DNA from: Subtercola boreus
GTDB taxonomy: Bacteria; Actinomycetota; Actinomycetes; Actinomycetales; Microbacteriaceae
Length of the DNA: 64,000 nt
Direction of reading: 5' to 3'
Assembly: GCF_003399635.1 (NCBI RefSeq)
Contig: NZ_NBXB01000028.1
Span: 62,001-126,000 of the forward strand
Shown here: piece after piece, positions 34,498 to 43,253 of the stretch
How the letters are laid out: each line of letters starts with the position of its first letter
Position numbering within the stretch: the first letter of the stretch is position 1
Translations under genes and position numbers: made by a program
The notes under the pieces: model-generated
Seen by the model: the letters and a program-made list of their open reading frames with translations, nothing else
What the model was told of the DNA's origin: nothing
The model's database searches: none

Positions 34498-35522
34498 TAC
34501 CAGACGATCTCGGTCATGGCGGTGTTGATGCCCGAACCGACTCCCATGCAGAGAACCCGGTTGCCCTTGACCAACTTCGACGATTCGAGAGCAAGCGTCA
34601 TCGGCAGCGACGCGGGGCCGACATTGCCGAGTTCCGGGTAGGTGAGCGGGATCCTCCTGCGGTCGAGCTTCGCCGCCTTCACGATGGAATCGGTGTGCAC
34701 GTCACTCACCTGGTGCAGGATGTAGCGGTCCATCTTCTGCCAGTCCCAGGAGCCCTTGGCCTCTTTCCACGCCTCGACGACCAGCGCCATGCCGCCCGCG
34801 AGCAGCTCCTTGGTATGGGTGAACATGCCGTCTTTGTCGCCGACGCAGAGCAGGTGGTGCTCGGTGCCGGCCCGTGAGATGCCGCCCATGATGCGGTGGC
34901 CCTCCGGGTGGGCGTCGGCCGGGCCCAGCACTGCGGCGGCGGCACCGGATCCGAGGGTGAGGGAGGCGAACTCGTTCACGAAGTCCTTGCGGGAGATGCC
35001 CGGCTGCGAGAGGCGGTTGATCGTGTTCGCCTGAATCTCGTTCGAATCCTCGCCGTCGACGATCACCGCGTACTTGATCTGGCCCGAGTCGATCATCTGC
35101 GAGGCGAGCGTCATACCGTTCACGAAGCCGAGGCACGCGTTCGTGATGTCGAAGTTCATCGCCGAGGAGGGCAGACCCAGGGCGTGGTGGATGCCCACCG
35201 CGACGCTCGGTTCGAGGTGCTTGCGCGTGACAGAGGTGTTGATCAGCAGGCCGACGTCTTTCGGGTCGACCTTCGCCTCTTCGAGCGCTTCGGCGGCGGC
35301 TCCCGCTGCGGCCTCGTCGAAGGTGCCGTTGTCGTCCCAGTTGCGGCGGGAGATCACGCCGGCGACCCGCTCGAGCAGACCCGTGGGCAGACGAAGGCGG
35401 GTGAGAGCCTCGGCGAGCCGCACGTCGATCTCCTCCGATGTCACCACGAGCGGCGCCAGACGCGCCTTCACCGCAAGCAGCGCTGAGTTCTGATGCCGGA
35501 AAGTGGCATTCAAATTAGTCAA
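34497..35522 (-). CDS. oleA: OleA, head-to-head fatty acyl-CoA condensing thiolase
   Basis: A 341-residue thiolase-fold enzyme resembling ketoacyl-ACP synthase III. The nucleophile is Cys130 in FDITNACLGFVNGMTLA. The His is in RYILHQVSDVHTDSIV and the Asn region is ELGNVGPASLPMTLAL. OleA joins two fatty acyl-CoA molecules head to head to a 2-alkyl-3-ketoalkanoate. The start is probably TTG at 35522 with AAGGA about six bases upstream, giving MTNLNATFRHQN. A second TTG three codons later is possible. No ATG fits without a large unlike extension. First gene of the oleA-oleBC-oleD operon, 202 bp downstream of proS. Confidence 0.9.
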   Translation of the reverse strand: MTNLNATFRHQNSALLAVKARLAPLVVTSEEIDVRLAEALTRLRLPTGLLERVAGVISRRNWDDNGTFDEAAAGAAAEALEEAKVDPKDVGLLINTSVTRKHLEPSVAVGIHHALGLPSSAMNFDITNACLGFVNGMTLASQMIDSGQIKYAVIVDGEDSNEIQANTINRLSQPGISRKDFVNEFASLTLGSGAAAAVLGPADAHPEGHRIMGGISRAGTEHHLLCVGDKDGMFTHTKELLAGGMALVVEAWKEAKGSWDWQKMDRYILHQVSDVHTDSIVKAAKLDRRRIPLTYPELGNVGPASLPMTLALESSKLVKGNRVLCMGVGSGINTAMTEIVW

Positions 35523-35597
35523 TGGAGTCCTTCTGCGCCTGATGCGGTTGCGCCTGTGCGATGACACGGTGATGCAGCCAATCCATGACTGCGCATC

Positions 35598-35603
35598 TGT
35601 CAA
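35598..35603 (-). promoter_or_regulatory. TTGACA hexamer upstream of oleA
   Basis: A perfect -35 hexamer TTGACA on the minus strand, 76 bp before the oleA start. No good -10 lies 16-18 bp downstream (TGGCTG), so promoter status is uncertain. The proS-oleA spacer (202 bp) would need a promoter if the proS hairpin ends transcription. Confidence 0.3.
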
Positions 35604-35675
35604 GTCTAGGTTGAGCTTGGTGTGAGTTCGCCCATCGGCGCTACCGCCTCGTTTCGGACGGGCGGCAGTGCTATG

Positions 35676-35719
35676 GGAGGCCTCCCAGCGCCCGGCTGGA
35701 CCGTGCGCTGGAAGCCTCC
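35676..35719 (-). terminator. Hairpin just after proS
   Basis: GGAGGCCTCCCAGCGC and GCGCTGGAAGCCTCC pair as an imperfect 15-bp stem with a 13-nt loop. In the proS reading direction it begins six bases after the stop codon. No U-tract follows, which is common for actinobacterial terminators. Confidence 0.6.
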
Positions 35720-35724
35720 TGAAA

Positions 35725-37509
35725 TCAGAGTGCCGGAACGACCCCGTCGAGCCCGACCTCGGTGCGTTCGCCGGTGGCGCGGTTCCAGAGTTCGACCGTT
35801 CCGTCGGCCACGCCGCGGCCCACGATGACGATCGTCGGCACACCGATCAACTCGGCGTCGCCGAACTTCACGCCGGGCGAGACCTTGGGCCGGTCGTCGA
35901 AGAGAACCTCTCGACCGGACGCCTCGATGTCGGCGACGATGCGCTCGGCGGCCTCATAGACGGCCGCGTCGCGACCGGTGGCGACCACGTAGACGTCGAA
36001 GGGCGCCACCGCCGGAGGCCAGATCAGGCCCTTCTCGTCGTTGTTCAGTTCGGCGATGATCGCGAGGATGCGCGTCACGCCGATCCCGTACGAGCCCATG
36101 GTGACCGTGACGAGCTTGCCGTTCTCGTCGAGCACCTTGAGGCCGAGGGCCTCGGCGTACTTGCGGCCGAGCTGGAAGACGTGGCCGATCTCCATCCCGC
36201 GGGCCGTCTCGATCGGGCCTGAGCCGTCGGGAGCCGGGTCACCGTCCCGTACGTCTGCGACCTCGACGAAGCCGTCGCCGACGAAGTCACGCCCGGCGAC
36301 AAGGCCGAAGACGTGCCTATCGTGCTCGTTCGCGCCAGTGATCCACTGCGTGCCGGTGACCATGCGGGGGTCGAGCAGGTAGCGGATGCCGGTGCTCGAC
36401 TTCTCGCCGAGAACCGCGGTGCCCGTGGTGTCCTCACCGGGCCGGGCGGCAGCCCACGGGCCGATGTAGCCCTTCACCAGACCCGGGTGCTTTCTGAAGT
36501 CGTCTTCGTTCGCGGCCTCGACCTCAGCAGGTTGGAAGGCGACCTCGGCGCGCTTCAGATCCGCATCGCGGTCTCCGGGGATACCCACGACGACGATCTC
36601 GCGGCTGCCGTCGAGCTGGGTGATGGCGAGCACGACGTTCTTCAGGGTGTCGGCCGCGGTCCACTCCCGACCGTCGGTGCGGGGCTGCTCGGCATTCGCC
36701 AGGGCGACGAGGCTCTGGATGGTCGGGGTGTCCGGTGAGTCGAACACCGTCGGTGCGGCCAGGCCCTCGACCGGCCGCGCCTCGGGCACGAGGGTGGTGA
36801 AGGCTTCGACGTTGGCGGCGTAGCCGCCCGCGGAGCGAACGAAGGTGTCTTCGCCCACGGGGGTCGGGTGCAGGAACTCCTCGCTCTTCGAGCCGCCCAT
36901 CGCGCCGGCATCAGCCTTGACGATCACGTATTCGAGGCCCAGTCGCGTGAAGATGCGCTCGTAGGCATCGCGCTGCGCCTGGTACGACACGTCGAGCCCG
37001 GCATCGGTGTAGTCGAAGGAGTAGGCATCCTTCATGGTGAACTCGCGGCCCCGCAGCAGGCCCGCACGCGGGCGTGCCTCGTCGCGGTACTTGTCCTGGA
37101 TCTGGTAGATCGACAGCGGAAGGTCCTTGTAACTGCTGAACAGGTCTTTCACCAGCAGGGTGAACACTTCTTCGTGGGTCGGCGCGAGCACGTAGCCCAC
37201 TCCGCGGCGGTCTTCGAGGCGGAACATGCCGTCGCCGTAGTCGACATAGCGGCCGGTCGCCTCGTAGGGCTCCTTCGGCAGCAGTGCCGGGAAGTGCACC
37301 TCGTGCGCGCCGGCGTTCGACATCTCCTCGCGGACCACCTTCTCGATCTTCGCCTTGACGCGGAGCCCGAGCGGGAGCCAGGCGAAGATACCCGGTGCCT
37401 GCCGTCGGATGTACCCCGCCCGCACGAGGAGCCGGTGGCTGGTCACCTCCGCGTCGGAGGGGTCTTCACGGAGGGTCTTCAGAAAGTAATTGGTGAGGCG
37501 AGTAGGCAC
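35725..37509 (-). CDS. proS: Prolyl-tRNA synthetase (bacterial type with editing domain)
   Basis: A 594-residue class II ProRS that charges tRNA-Pro. The N-terminal [20 protein letters not shown] and [20 protein letters not shown] are family start and motif 1. Motif 2 is [20 protein letters not shown] followed by KDAYSFD. An insertion of about 180 residues (INS editing domain, including [15 protein letters not shown]) precedes motif 3 [13 protein letters not shown], and the anticodon-binding domain follows. GTG start. Length normal. It sits between the trypsin-like gene and the ole operon in the conserved ispG-proS-nusA region. Confidence 0.96.
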   Translation of the reverse strand: MPTRLTNYFLKTLREDPSDAEVTSHRLLVRAGYIRRQAPGIFAWLPLGLRVKAKIEKVVREEMSNAGAHEVHFPALLPKEPYEATGRYVDYGDGMFRLEDRRGVGYVLAPTHEEVFTLLVKDLFSSYKDLPLSIYQIQDKYRDEARPRAGLLRGREFTMKDAYSFDYTDAGLDVSYQAQRDAYERIFTRLGLEYVIVKADAGAMGGSKSEEFLHPTPVGEDTFVRSAGGYAANVEAFTTLVPEARPVEGLAAPTVFDSPDTPTIQSLVALANAEQPRTDGREWTAADTLKNVVLAITQLDGSREIVVVGIPGDRDADLKRAEVAFQPAEVEAANEDDFRKHPGLVKGYIGPWAAARPGEDTTGTAVLGEKSSTGIRYLLDPRMVTGTQWITGANEHDRHVFGLVAGRDFVGDGFVEVADVRDGDPAPDGSGPIETARGMEIGHVFQLGRKYAEALGLKVLDENGKLVTVTMGSYGIGVTRILAIIAELNNDEKGLIWPPAVAPFDVYVVATGRDAAVYEAAERIVADIEASGREVLFDDRPKVSPGVKFGDAELIGVPTIVIVGRGVADGTVELWNRATGERTEVGLDGVVPAL

Positions 37510-37549
37510 CGGAACAGTCTATTGCGGCGCGCTACGGCGCCTGGACGGG

Positions 37550-39286
37550 CTACCCGCAGGCGGTGCAGAACCGCTGGCCGGCCGCGGTCTCCGCGCCGCA
37601 CGACCCGCAGTGGGCAGCCCGGGCAGCGGTTGCTGGTGCCGGAGGTACGTCGGGTGCGGGCGGTGCGGCGGGTGACGGCGATGTGGCCGTGATGGACGCA
37701 GCGGCCACCGGCGCCACGAAGACGGCGTCGTGGGGCGCCGAAGAGACCGGTGCCGGTTCCGGCGCGGCGGCGACCGCCGCGGGTTCGGGCGCCGTGGGTT
37801 CGGGCGCCGTGGGTTCGGGCGCCGGGCCCACCGGTGTCGGCTCCAGAGCCGGCGGGGTGACCGCTACCCCGACGACCGGAGCGGCAGCGGCAGGCGCCAC
37901 CAAGGCGGGGGCGGCGGGAGCAGCGGGTGCGGCGGGGGCAGGAGCAGGAGCAGGAGCAGGAGCAGGGGCAGCAGCTTGCGGCACCGGCACTGTCCCGCCG
38001 TCAGGCAACGTCGAGAAGGGAGCCTCGGGGCGGGGCGCCGCCGCACGGCGCTTTCGCCGGCCGCGAAGGACGAGGAGGAGCACGAGGCCGATCACGAGCA
38101 GCAGGAATACTGCTCCCCCGATAACGACCCAGAGGATCCAGCCGGTGGTGTTCTCGCGGGGGAAGGCCTCTGTCGCCTTGGCCTGGTACTGCTGGGCGAT
38201 GGCATTCTGCGGGTTGGCGGCAACCGCCTTGCCGAGGTCGTCGGCTGCGGCGTGGTACTTGCCGTCGAAGTACTCGGTGAGGCCGGCGCGGAAGTGCGAG
38301 TCGGCATCGCCGAGTTCGTTCTTGACGCCGTTCCGGGCGAGGAGTGCCGAGATCGTCTCGGGTGCCGCCGCGAAGTTCAGCTGCTGGGTGTCACCGGAGG
38401 GGCCGAAGCTGATCGTTCCGACGACGTCGCCCGATCCGTTGATGACGGGACCGCCGCTCATGCCGGGGCTCATCGTGACGCCGATCTGGGTGAACGGCCC
38501 GCCATCGGTCTGCTGCCGGCCGCTCACCTGGCCCTGGGCGAAGGTGGGCTGCGGATTGCCGCTCACGAGATCGGTCACATTGCCGGGATAGCCGATCGCG
38601 TCGACCTTCTGGCCCGTGGCGGGTTGCTCGCCGGAGACGACGAGCACGGGAAGCGGCGAAGGCGCGTCGATCTTGAAGAGGGCGACGTCGCCCTGGCTGA
38701 TCGGCCGGTCGTCCTGCAGCACAGCCGTGAAGCCCGACGCGCTGTCTGCGGAGATCGAGATGGCCGGGTAGACCTTCATGGCCAGCACCGGCGCCTCCCC
38801 CGTCTTCTGCCCCTCCACCGGCCAGGCACCCTCGGCCCCGGCTGCGATATAGGCCTGCGCTTCAGCCTCGGTGATGTCGCCGTTCGTTACCTCATTCGAG
38901 AGGAACTGGTCGACCAGCGCGGTCTTGCCCTCGGCCACGTCGGCGCAGTGGCCGGCCGTCACCACGTAGCCGTCGGAGCTCGCGACGAAGCCACTGCAGC
39001 TGAACGACGCATCGATCTGATCGGACCAGGCTGTCGTGCCGTCGGGAAGCGGAAAGTTCACAAAACCCGACCAGGTGCCGCTGAGGTAGACCGTTCCAGC
39101 CTCGCCGATCGCGGCCAGGTGCTCCTGCGAGAGGTCGTTCACAGGCTCGGCCATCGCGACGGAGGCGCGGGCTGGCAGGGCTGCACCCACCAGCACCAGG
39201 CCGGCCACGAGGGCGCCACACACCAGTACGGCGCCGAGCGCGCCCTGTTTCAGGCGTTCGTGGGGGGTTTGGTTGACGGCATTCAC
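37550..39286 (-). CDS. Membrane trypsin-like serine protease with cytoplasmic zinc ribbon
   Basis: A 578-residue protein. Parts in order: an N-terminal membrane or signal segment (LGAVLVCGALVAGLVLVGAA), then an S1 protease with His in VTAGHCADVA (about residue 114), Asp in SQGDVALFKID (about 198) and Ser in SPGMSGGPV (about 275). A tetratricopeptide-like stretch (FDGKYHAAADDLGKAVAANP) follows, then a second membrane helix (about 382-408). A 140-residue Pro/Ala/Glu-rich linker leads to a final two-Cys-pair zinc ribbon (CGSCGAETAAGQRFCTACG). The layout puts the protease outside and the ribbon inside the cell, suggesting signalling across the membrane. Targets unknown. Confidence 0.85.
   Translation of the reverse strand: MNAVNQTPHERLKQGALGAVLVCGALVAGLVLVGAALPARASVAMAEPVNDLSQEHLAAIGEAGTVYLSGTWSGFVNFPLPDGTTAWSDQIDASFSCSGFVASSDGYVVTAGHCADVAEGKTALVDQFLSNEVTNGDITEAEAQAYIAAGAEGAWPVEGQKTGEAPVLAMKVYPAISISADSASGFTAVLQDDRPISQGDVALFKIDAPSPLPVLVVSGEQPATGQKVDAIGYPGNVTDLVSGNPQPTFAQGQVSGRQQTDGGPFTQIGVTMSPGMSGGPVINGSGDVVGTISFGPSGDTQQLNFAAAPETISALLARNGVKNELGDADSHFRAGLTEYFDGKYHAAADDLGKAVAANPQNAIAQQYQAKATEAFPRENTTGWILWVVIGGAVFLLLVIGLVLLLVLRGRRKRRAAAPRPEAPFSTLPDGGTVPVPQAAAPAPAPAPAPAPAAPAAPAAPALVAPAAAAPVVGVAVTPPALEPTPVGPAPEPTAPEPTAPEPAAVAAAPEPAPVSSAPHDAVFVAPVAAASITATSPSPAAPPAPDVPPAPATAARAAHCGSCGAETAAGQRFCTACG
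37786..37980. repeat. Short in-frame repeats encoding the Pro/Ala linker
   Basis: The linker of the trypsin-like protein is built of short tandem units. At 37786-37820 a 15-bp unit GTGGGTTCGGGCGCC occurs twice and encodes APEPT-type repeats. Near 37938-37966 six-base GCAGGA-type units encode an alternating Ala-Pro run. Both periods keep the frame. Confidence 0.75.
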
Positions 39287-39331
39287 GCTGCATCGGCCTC
39301 TCGTTCGGTACTTGCTCCGAAAGAGACATTA

Positions 39332-40651
39332 TCAAGTTTTGCTCACTAATGAGTAATCGTCGGGAGAGACGGGCGTCTCGAGCACGTCGAGGGAGCGGGT
39401 GTCCCCATCGTGCGACACGATGAAGTGGGGTGAGCCGTGCACGTGCACCGTGAGTCGCAGATGCTGGTGCCTGATCATCCAGAGCAGACCGATGATCGCA
39501 GCGGCGAACCCGGCGACCGCCGCCACGCCGATCGCCCACCGCGGCCCGAGGGTGTTCGCGACCAGTCCGACAATCGGTGCTCCGATCGGCGTGCCGCCCA
39601 TGAAGATAGCCATGTAGAGCGCCATCACGCGCCCCCGGAATTCGGGCGCGGTCGTCATCTGCACGGCGCCGTTCGCCGTCGTCATCAGAGTCTGGGCCGC
39701 GAACCCGAGAAGCACCAGGCAGAGCGCGAAGGTGAGGTAGGTGGGCGATACCGCCGCCAGCAGGCAGCTCGACCCGAACAGGGCGGATGACGCGAAGACG
39801 AGCCGAAGGCGCGGTCTCTCCCGGCGCGCCGAGAGGAGCGCGCCGGCCACCGAACCCACCGCCAGAACAGACGACAGCAGCCCGAAGGCCGTCGAATCCA
39901 GATGGAAGGTGCCGGTCGTCATTGTTGAGGTGAAGATCTGGAAGTTGAGCCCGAAGGTCCCGATGATCGCGATAACGACCAACACGATGACGATGTCCGG
40001 CCGTTTCGACACGTACCGGAATCCGTCGAGCAGCTGGCCCGGCCCGGCCTTCGAACGTCTGGGAACCCGGAGATTCTCCTTGCGCATGCGAGTGAGCGAG
40101 ACGAGGACAGCCGCGAAACTGACGGCGTTGATCAGGAACACCCAGCCGGATCCGACGACCGCGATCAGCACCCCGGCGACGGCCGGGCCGATCATCCGGG
40201 CCGCGTTGAACGACGCCGAGTTGAGGGCGACCGCGTTCGAGAGGTTGCTGTCGGAGACGAGATTCGACACGAACGACTGCCGGGCCGGCGCATCGAACGC
40301 GCTGGTGATGCCGAGCAGCAGGGCGAACACGTACACCTGCCAGAGTTGGGCGCCTCCCGAGAGCACGATCAACCCGAGCGCGAGACCGAGGATGCCCATA
40401 ACCCCCTGTGTCGCCATCAGGAGCTTTCGGCGGTCGACCCGGTCGGCGACGAGCCCCGTCCACGGAACGAGCAGCAGCTGCGGGCCCAGCTGCAGCGCCA
40501 TCACGACTCCGACCGCCACGGCGTCGTTGTGAGTCAGCTGGGTGAGCACGATCCAGTCCTGTGCCGTGCGCTGCATCCAGGTTCCGACGTTCGAGACAAT
40601 GGCCCCGCCGAACCAGACGCGATAGTTGTAATCGCTGAGCGACCGGAACAT
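39332..40651 (-). CDS. MFS exporter (EntS/TetV-like)
   Basis: A 439-residue major facilitator (MFS-3 type). The opening MFRSLSDYNYRVWFGGAIVS followed by NVGTWMQRTAQDWIV is typical of the enterobactin/macrolide exporter-like group. It continues with LVADRVDRRKLLMATQ (loop 2-3 motif) and FDAPARQSFVSNLV. About twelve helices and a hydrophilic C-terminus (VSPDDYSLVSKT). It sits five bases after the MarR gene and is probably controlled by it, as a drug or metabolite exporter. The ATG at 40651 is used; a TTG at 40660 would overlap the marR stop as TTGA. Confidence 0.88.
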   Translation of the reverse strand: MFRSLSDYNYRVWFGGAIVSNVGTWMQRTAQDWIVLTQLTHNDAVAVGVVMALQLGPQLLLVPWTGLVADRVDRRKLLMATQGVMGILGLALGLIVLSGGAQLWQVYVFALLLGITSAFDAPARQSFVSNLVSDSNLSNAVALNSASFNAARMIGPAVAGVLIAVVGSGWVFLINAVSFAAVLVSLTRMRKENLRVPRRSKAGPGQLLDGFRYVSKRPDIVIVLVVIAIIGTFGLNFQIFTSTMTTGTFHLDSTAFGLLSSVLAVGSVAGALLSARRERPRLRLVFASSALFGSSCLLAAVSPTYLTFALCLVLLGFAAQTLMTTANGAVQMTTAPEFRGRVMALYMAIFMGGTPIGAPIVGLVANTLGPRWAIGVAAVAGFAAAIIGLLWMIRHQHLRLTVHVHGSPHFIVSHDGDTRSLDVLETPVSPDDYSLVSKT

Positions 40652-40656
40652 CGCGC

Positions 40657-41130
40657 TCAACTGTCGGCGAGCTCTCTGAGCACCGTCGCCGCCCGCGCGA
40701 GAGCGGAACGATCATCCGGAGACAACTCGGCAAGCCGCAGGGTCAGCCAGGCATCGCGACGTCGACGGGTCTCCCTCACCAGCGCCTCCCCCTGGTCGGT
40801 GAGGGAGACCATGACTTTGCGGCCGTCGTGGGCCGATGGAGTCCGCTCGGCATAACCGGCGCCGACGACGGCATTGATGGTGCGGTTCATGGATGGCGGC
40901 GTGACCCGCTCGAAGGCGGCGAGGGCGCCGGGCGTGCTCGGCCCGTTCTTCCACAGGTAGCCGAGGATCGCGGACTGGGAATCGCTCAGCTCGTTGTCAG
41001 CCTTCTCGGCCCGGAGCCGCCGCGAGACCCGCAGAAGGGCAGGGCGCAGCTGCGCGGCGAGATCGTCGGCTGCCGAAACAGGATCGACGGAGGCGGAGTT
41101 TGTCGATGGCACCTCATTAGCATAGGTCAT
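40657..41130 (-). CDS. MarR family transcriptional regulator
   Basis: A 157-residue winged-helix regulator. LRPALLRVSRRLRAEKADNE is the dimer helix. SDSQSAILGYLWKNGPSTPG and LAAFERVTPPSMNRTINAVV form the helix-turn-helix, and ERTPSAHDGRKVMVSLTDQG is the wing. It is followed by an MFS exporter and likely represses the pair until a ligand binds. The ATG has no ribosome binding site; TAGTCT five bases upstream and ATGACT 17 bases further fit a leaderless promoter. A direct repeat covers the start. Confidence 0.9.
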   Translation of the reverse strand: MTYANEVPSTNSASVDPVSAADDLAAQLRPALLRVSRRLRAEKADNELSDSQSAILGYLWKNGPSTPGALAAFERVTPPSMNRTINAVVGAGYAERTPSAHDGRKVMVSLTDQGEALVRETRRRRDAWLTLRLAELSPDDRSALARAATVLRELADS

Positions 41131-41134
41131 TAGC
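41114..41134 (-). promoter_or_regulatory. Direct repeat over the marR start, with leaderless promoter
   Basis: TCATTAGC-ATAGG-TCATTAGC places two identical 8-mers 13 bp apart. On the minus strand the upstream copy contains the start ATG. A -10 (TAGTCT, 41141-41136) and -35 (ATGACT) lie just upstream, so a protein bound here would sit at the transcription start. Autorepression by the MarR protein is a reasonable guess, although MarR sites are usually inverted repeats. Confidence 0.45.
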
Positions 41135-41189
41135 GAGACTAAACGACCCGTCGTCGGCAGTCATCACCGTGTTCGTGGGGCTGTAGTGC

Positions 41190-41729
41190 TCACACCTCGG
41201 CCCTCGAGCGGAAGCCGAACACGGCAACGCGCGCACCCGAGGGAGCATCCACCTCGTCGAGAACCACCATGCCGAGCTTCTGGGCGACGGCGACGGAGGC
41301 GCGGTTCTGAACATCGATCATCGCAATCGGGTCGTGGATGCCCGAGGCAGCCGCCCGCGCCAGGCACTCCCGGGCGGCGGCAGTTGCCAGCCCCGCTCCC
41401 TGGTGCGCGAGGCCGAGACGCCAGCCCATCTCGATCCGTCCCGTCGGACCCCACTGCTGAGTCCACGGTTGAAGGCCCACGAAACCGGCCACCATGTCGT
41501 GGTTCGGCCCGCGCCGCACCAGCGCGAACAGGCAGAGGCCCGTCTCCGCCTCGAGCACCCGCTGACGCGCCGCGAAGGCCTGGTACCACTCGCGCGGCTG
41601 AACCCGGCCGTCCCCGATGTATCGCATGATGTCGGGATCGTCGAAGAGTTCGAACCACGCCTCGGCATCGGCCGGAGACGGGATCCGCAGCTCGTAGCTC
41701 GGAGCGTCCCCGAGGCCGTTCGGTGTCAC
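41190..41729 (-). CDS. GNAT family N-acetyltransferase
   Basis: A 179-residue RimJ/RimL-like acetyltransferase. It has ELRIPSPADAEAWFELFDDP followed by DIMRYIG near the start, EMGWRLGLAHQGAGLATAAA in the acetyl-CoA binding region, and MIDVQNRASVAVAQKLGMVV as the C-terminal motif. Acceptor unknown. It starts 26 bp after ispG on the same strand. The GTG at 41729 is the first start in frame after the ispG stop; it has no good ribosome binding site, so the exact start is uncertain. Confidence 0.83.
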   Translation of the reverse strand: MTPNGLGDAPSYELRIPSPADAEAWFELFDDPDIMRYIGDGRVQPREWYQAFAARQRVLEAETGLCLFALVRRGPNHDMVAGFVGLQPWTQQWGPTGRIEMGWRLGLAHQGAGLATAAARECLARAAASGIHDPIAMIDVQNRASVAVAQKLGMVVLDEVDAPSGARVAVFGFRSRAEV

Positions 41730-41755
41730 CGAAGCGGGTGGTGCGCCTGAGCCGC

Positions 41756-42904
41756 TCAGACTGTTACGACCAACGGCGGACCGGTCTCGCCGGCCGGCAT
41801 CTCGGCAGCGAGGCGGTTGGCCTCCTGGATGAGCGTAGCCACGATCTCGGACTCGGGAACGGTCTTGATGACCTCTCCGCGCACGAAGATCTGTCCCTTG
41901 CCATTGCCCGAAGCGACGCCGAGGTCGGCCTCGCGAGCCTCGCCGGGACCGTTCACGACACAGCCCATGACAGCGACGCGGAGCGGAACGGTCATCCCCT
42001 CGAGCCCGTCGGTGACATCGTTCGCGAGCTTGTACACGTCGACCTGGGCGCGGCCGCACGAGGGGCAGGACACGATCTCGAGCTTGCGTTCGCGGAGGTT
42101 CAGCGACTGCAGGATCTGCAGGCCCACTTTGACCTCCTGCGCGGGCGGGGCAGAGAGGGAGACGCGGATGGTGTCGCCGATGCCCTCCCCGAGAAGGATT
42201 CCGAATGCCGTGGCCGACTTGATCGTGCCCTGGAACTCGGGGCCTGCCTCGGTCACGCCGAGGTGCAAAGGCCAGTCTCCGCGCTCGGCAAGCAGCCGGT
42301 AGGCCTTGACCATGATGACGGGATCGTTGTGCTTGACCGAGATCTTGAAGTCGTGGAAGTCGTGCTCCTCGAAGAGGCTCGCCTCCCAGACGGCGCTCTC
42401 GACGAGGGCCTCCGGCGTGGCCTTGCCGTACTTCTGCATGATGCTCGGCTCGAGCGATCCGGCGTTGACGCCGATGCGGATGCTCACCCCGGCCGCCTTC
42501 GCAGCGGCCGCGATCTTGCCGACCTGGTCGTCGAACTTGCGGATGTTGCCCGGGTTCACCCGAACCGCCGCACACCCCGCATCGATCGCCTGGAACACGT
42601 AGTTCGGCTGGAAGTGGATGTCGGCGATCACCGGGATCTGGCTCTTCTTCGCGATGATCGGAAGAGCCTCGGCGTCGTCACGGCTCGGCACGGCGACGCG
42701 CACGATGTCGCACCCGCTGGCCGTGAGTTCGGCGATCTGCTGGAGGGTCGCGTTGATGTTCGTCGTCGGCGTCGTGCACATCGACTGCACACTCACCGGG
42801 GCGTCGCCTCCGACGAGGACCTTGCCGACCTTGATTTGACGGGACTTGCGACGGGGGGCCAGAGTCTCGACGACTTTGGGCATTCCCAAGTTGATTGCTG
42901 CCAC
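41756..42904 (-). CDS. ispG: 4-hydroxy-3-methylbut-2-en-1-yl diphosphate synthase
   Basis: A 382-residue IspG/GcpE of the MEP isoprenoid pathway, converting MEcPP to HMBPP with a 4Fe-4S cluster. The N-terminal TIM barrel contains [20 protein letters not shown] and [16 protein letters not shown]. The cluster ligands are the two Cys of [11 protein letters not shown] (about residues 280-283), the Cys of [12 protein letters not shown] (about 313), and a downstream Glu. GTG start. dxr, of the same pathway, lies 5 kb upstream on the same strand with rip1 between them, as in other actinobacteria. Confidence 0.96.
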   Translation of the reverse strand: MAAINLGMPKVVETLAPRRKSRQIKVGKVLVGGDAPVSVQSMCTTPTTNINATLQQIAELTASGCDIVRVAVPSRDDAEALPIIAKKSQIPVIADIHFQPNYVFQAIDAGCAAVRVNPGNIRKFDDQVGKIAAAAKAAGVSIRIGVNAGSLEPSIMQKYGKATPEALVESAVWEASLFEEHDFHDFKISVKHNDPVIMVKAYRLLAERGDWPLHLGVTEAGPEFQGTIKSATAFGILLGEGIGDTIRVSLSAPPAQEVKVGLQILQSLNLRERKLEIVSCPSCGRAQVDVYKLANDVTDGLEGMTVPLRVAVMGCVVNGPGEAREADLGVASGNGKGQIFVRGEVIKTVPESEIVATLIQEANRLAAEMPAGETGPPLVVTV

Positions 42905-43253
42905 GCATTCAGCTTACCCCCGGCCACCGGTGGAGGCTCCTCACGCCCCGAACGGTCGGCTGGCGTTCAGCCGGGCGGCCCCGTCCCTGCCGCGAGAACG
43001 GCTGTTGCCGCCGAGATCGCCGGGTGGGGGTGCGGTCTCGGGGGTGGGTGGCGAGCTCGCCGGGAGGGTGAGGATCTCGCCGGGAGGGTGAGGGACCCGA
43101 ATCGCGGCTAGTGCGTGCCGTTGGCGCGATTCGGGTCCCTTCGGTTGCCAGCAGGGACGGGGCGGGGCGGGTGAGGGGCCCGAATCGCGGCTAGTGCGTG
43201 CGGTTGGCGCGAAATGGGTCCCTTCGGTTGGCAGCAGGGGCGGGGCGGGCGGA
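42905..43253. other. Non-coding region upstream of ispG
   Basis: These 349 bp contain no credible gene. They hold a short tandem of TCGCCGGGAGGGTGAGG (43058-43091) and two copies of an approximately 83-bp unit with palindromes D1 and D2. The ispG promoter should lie in its left part; I cannot place it with confidence. Confidence 0.6.
43092..43222. repeat. Duplicated palindrome D1/D2 upstream of ispG
   Basis: D1 (43092-43139) has perfect 15-bp arms GGGACCCGAATCGCG around an 18-nt loop GCTAGTGCGTGCCGTTGG. D2 (43175-43222) has the same left arm and loop with one change each. Its right arm, CGCGAAATGGGTCCC, has three changes and pairs less well. The copies are 83 bp apart in a direct repeat that includes the flanking TTCGGTTG-CAGCAGGG. 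The reverse-complemented loop matches the 17-nt loop at 55780-55796 at about nine positions. Confidence 0.85.

Noticed and set aside
43092-43222. Duplicated palindromes considered as a mini CRISPR array
   Set aside because: Only two copies; the sequence between them is also repeated, so there are no unique spacers.
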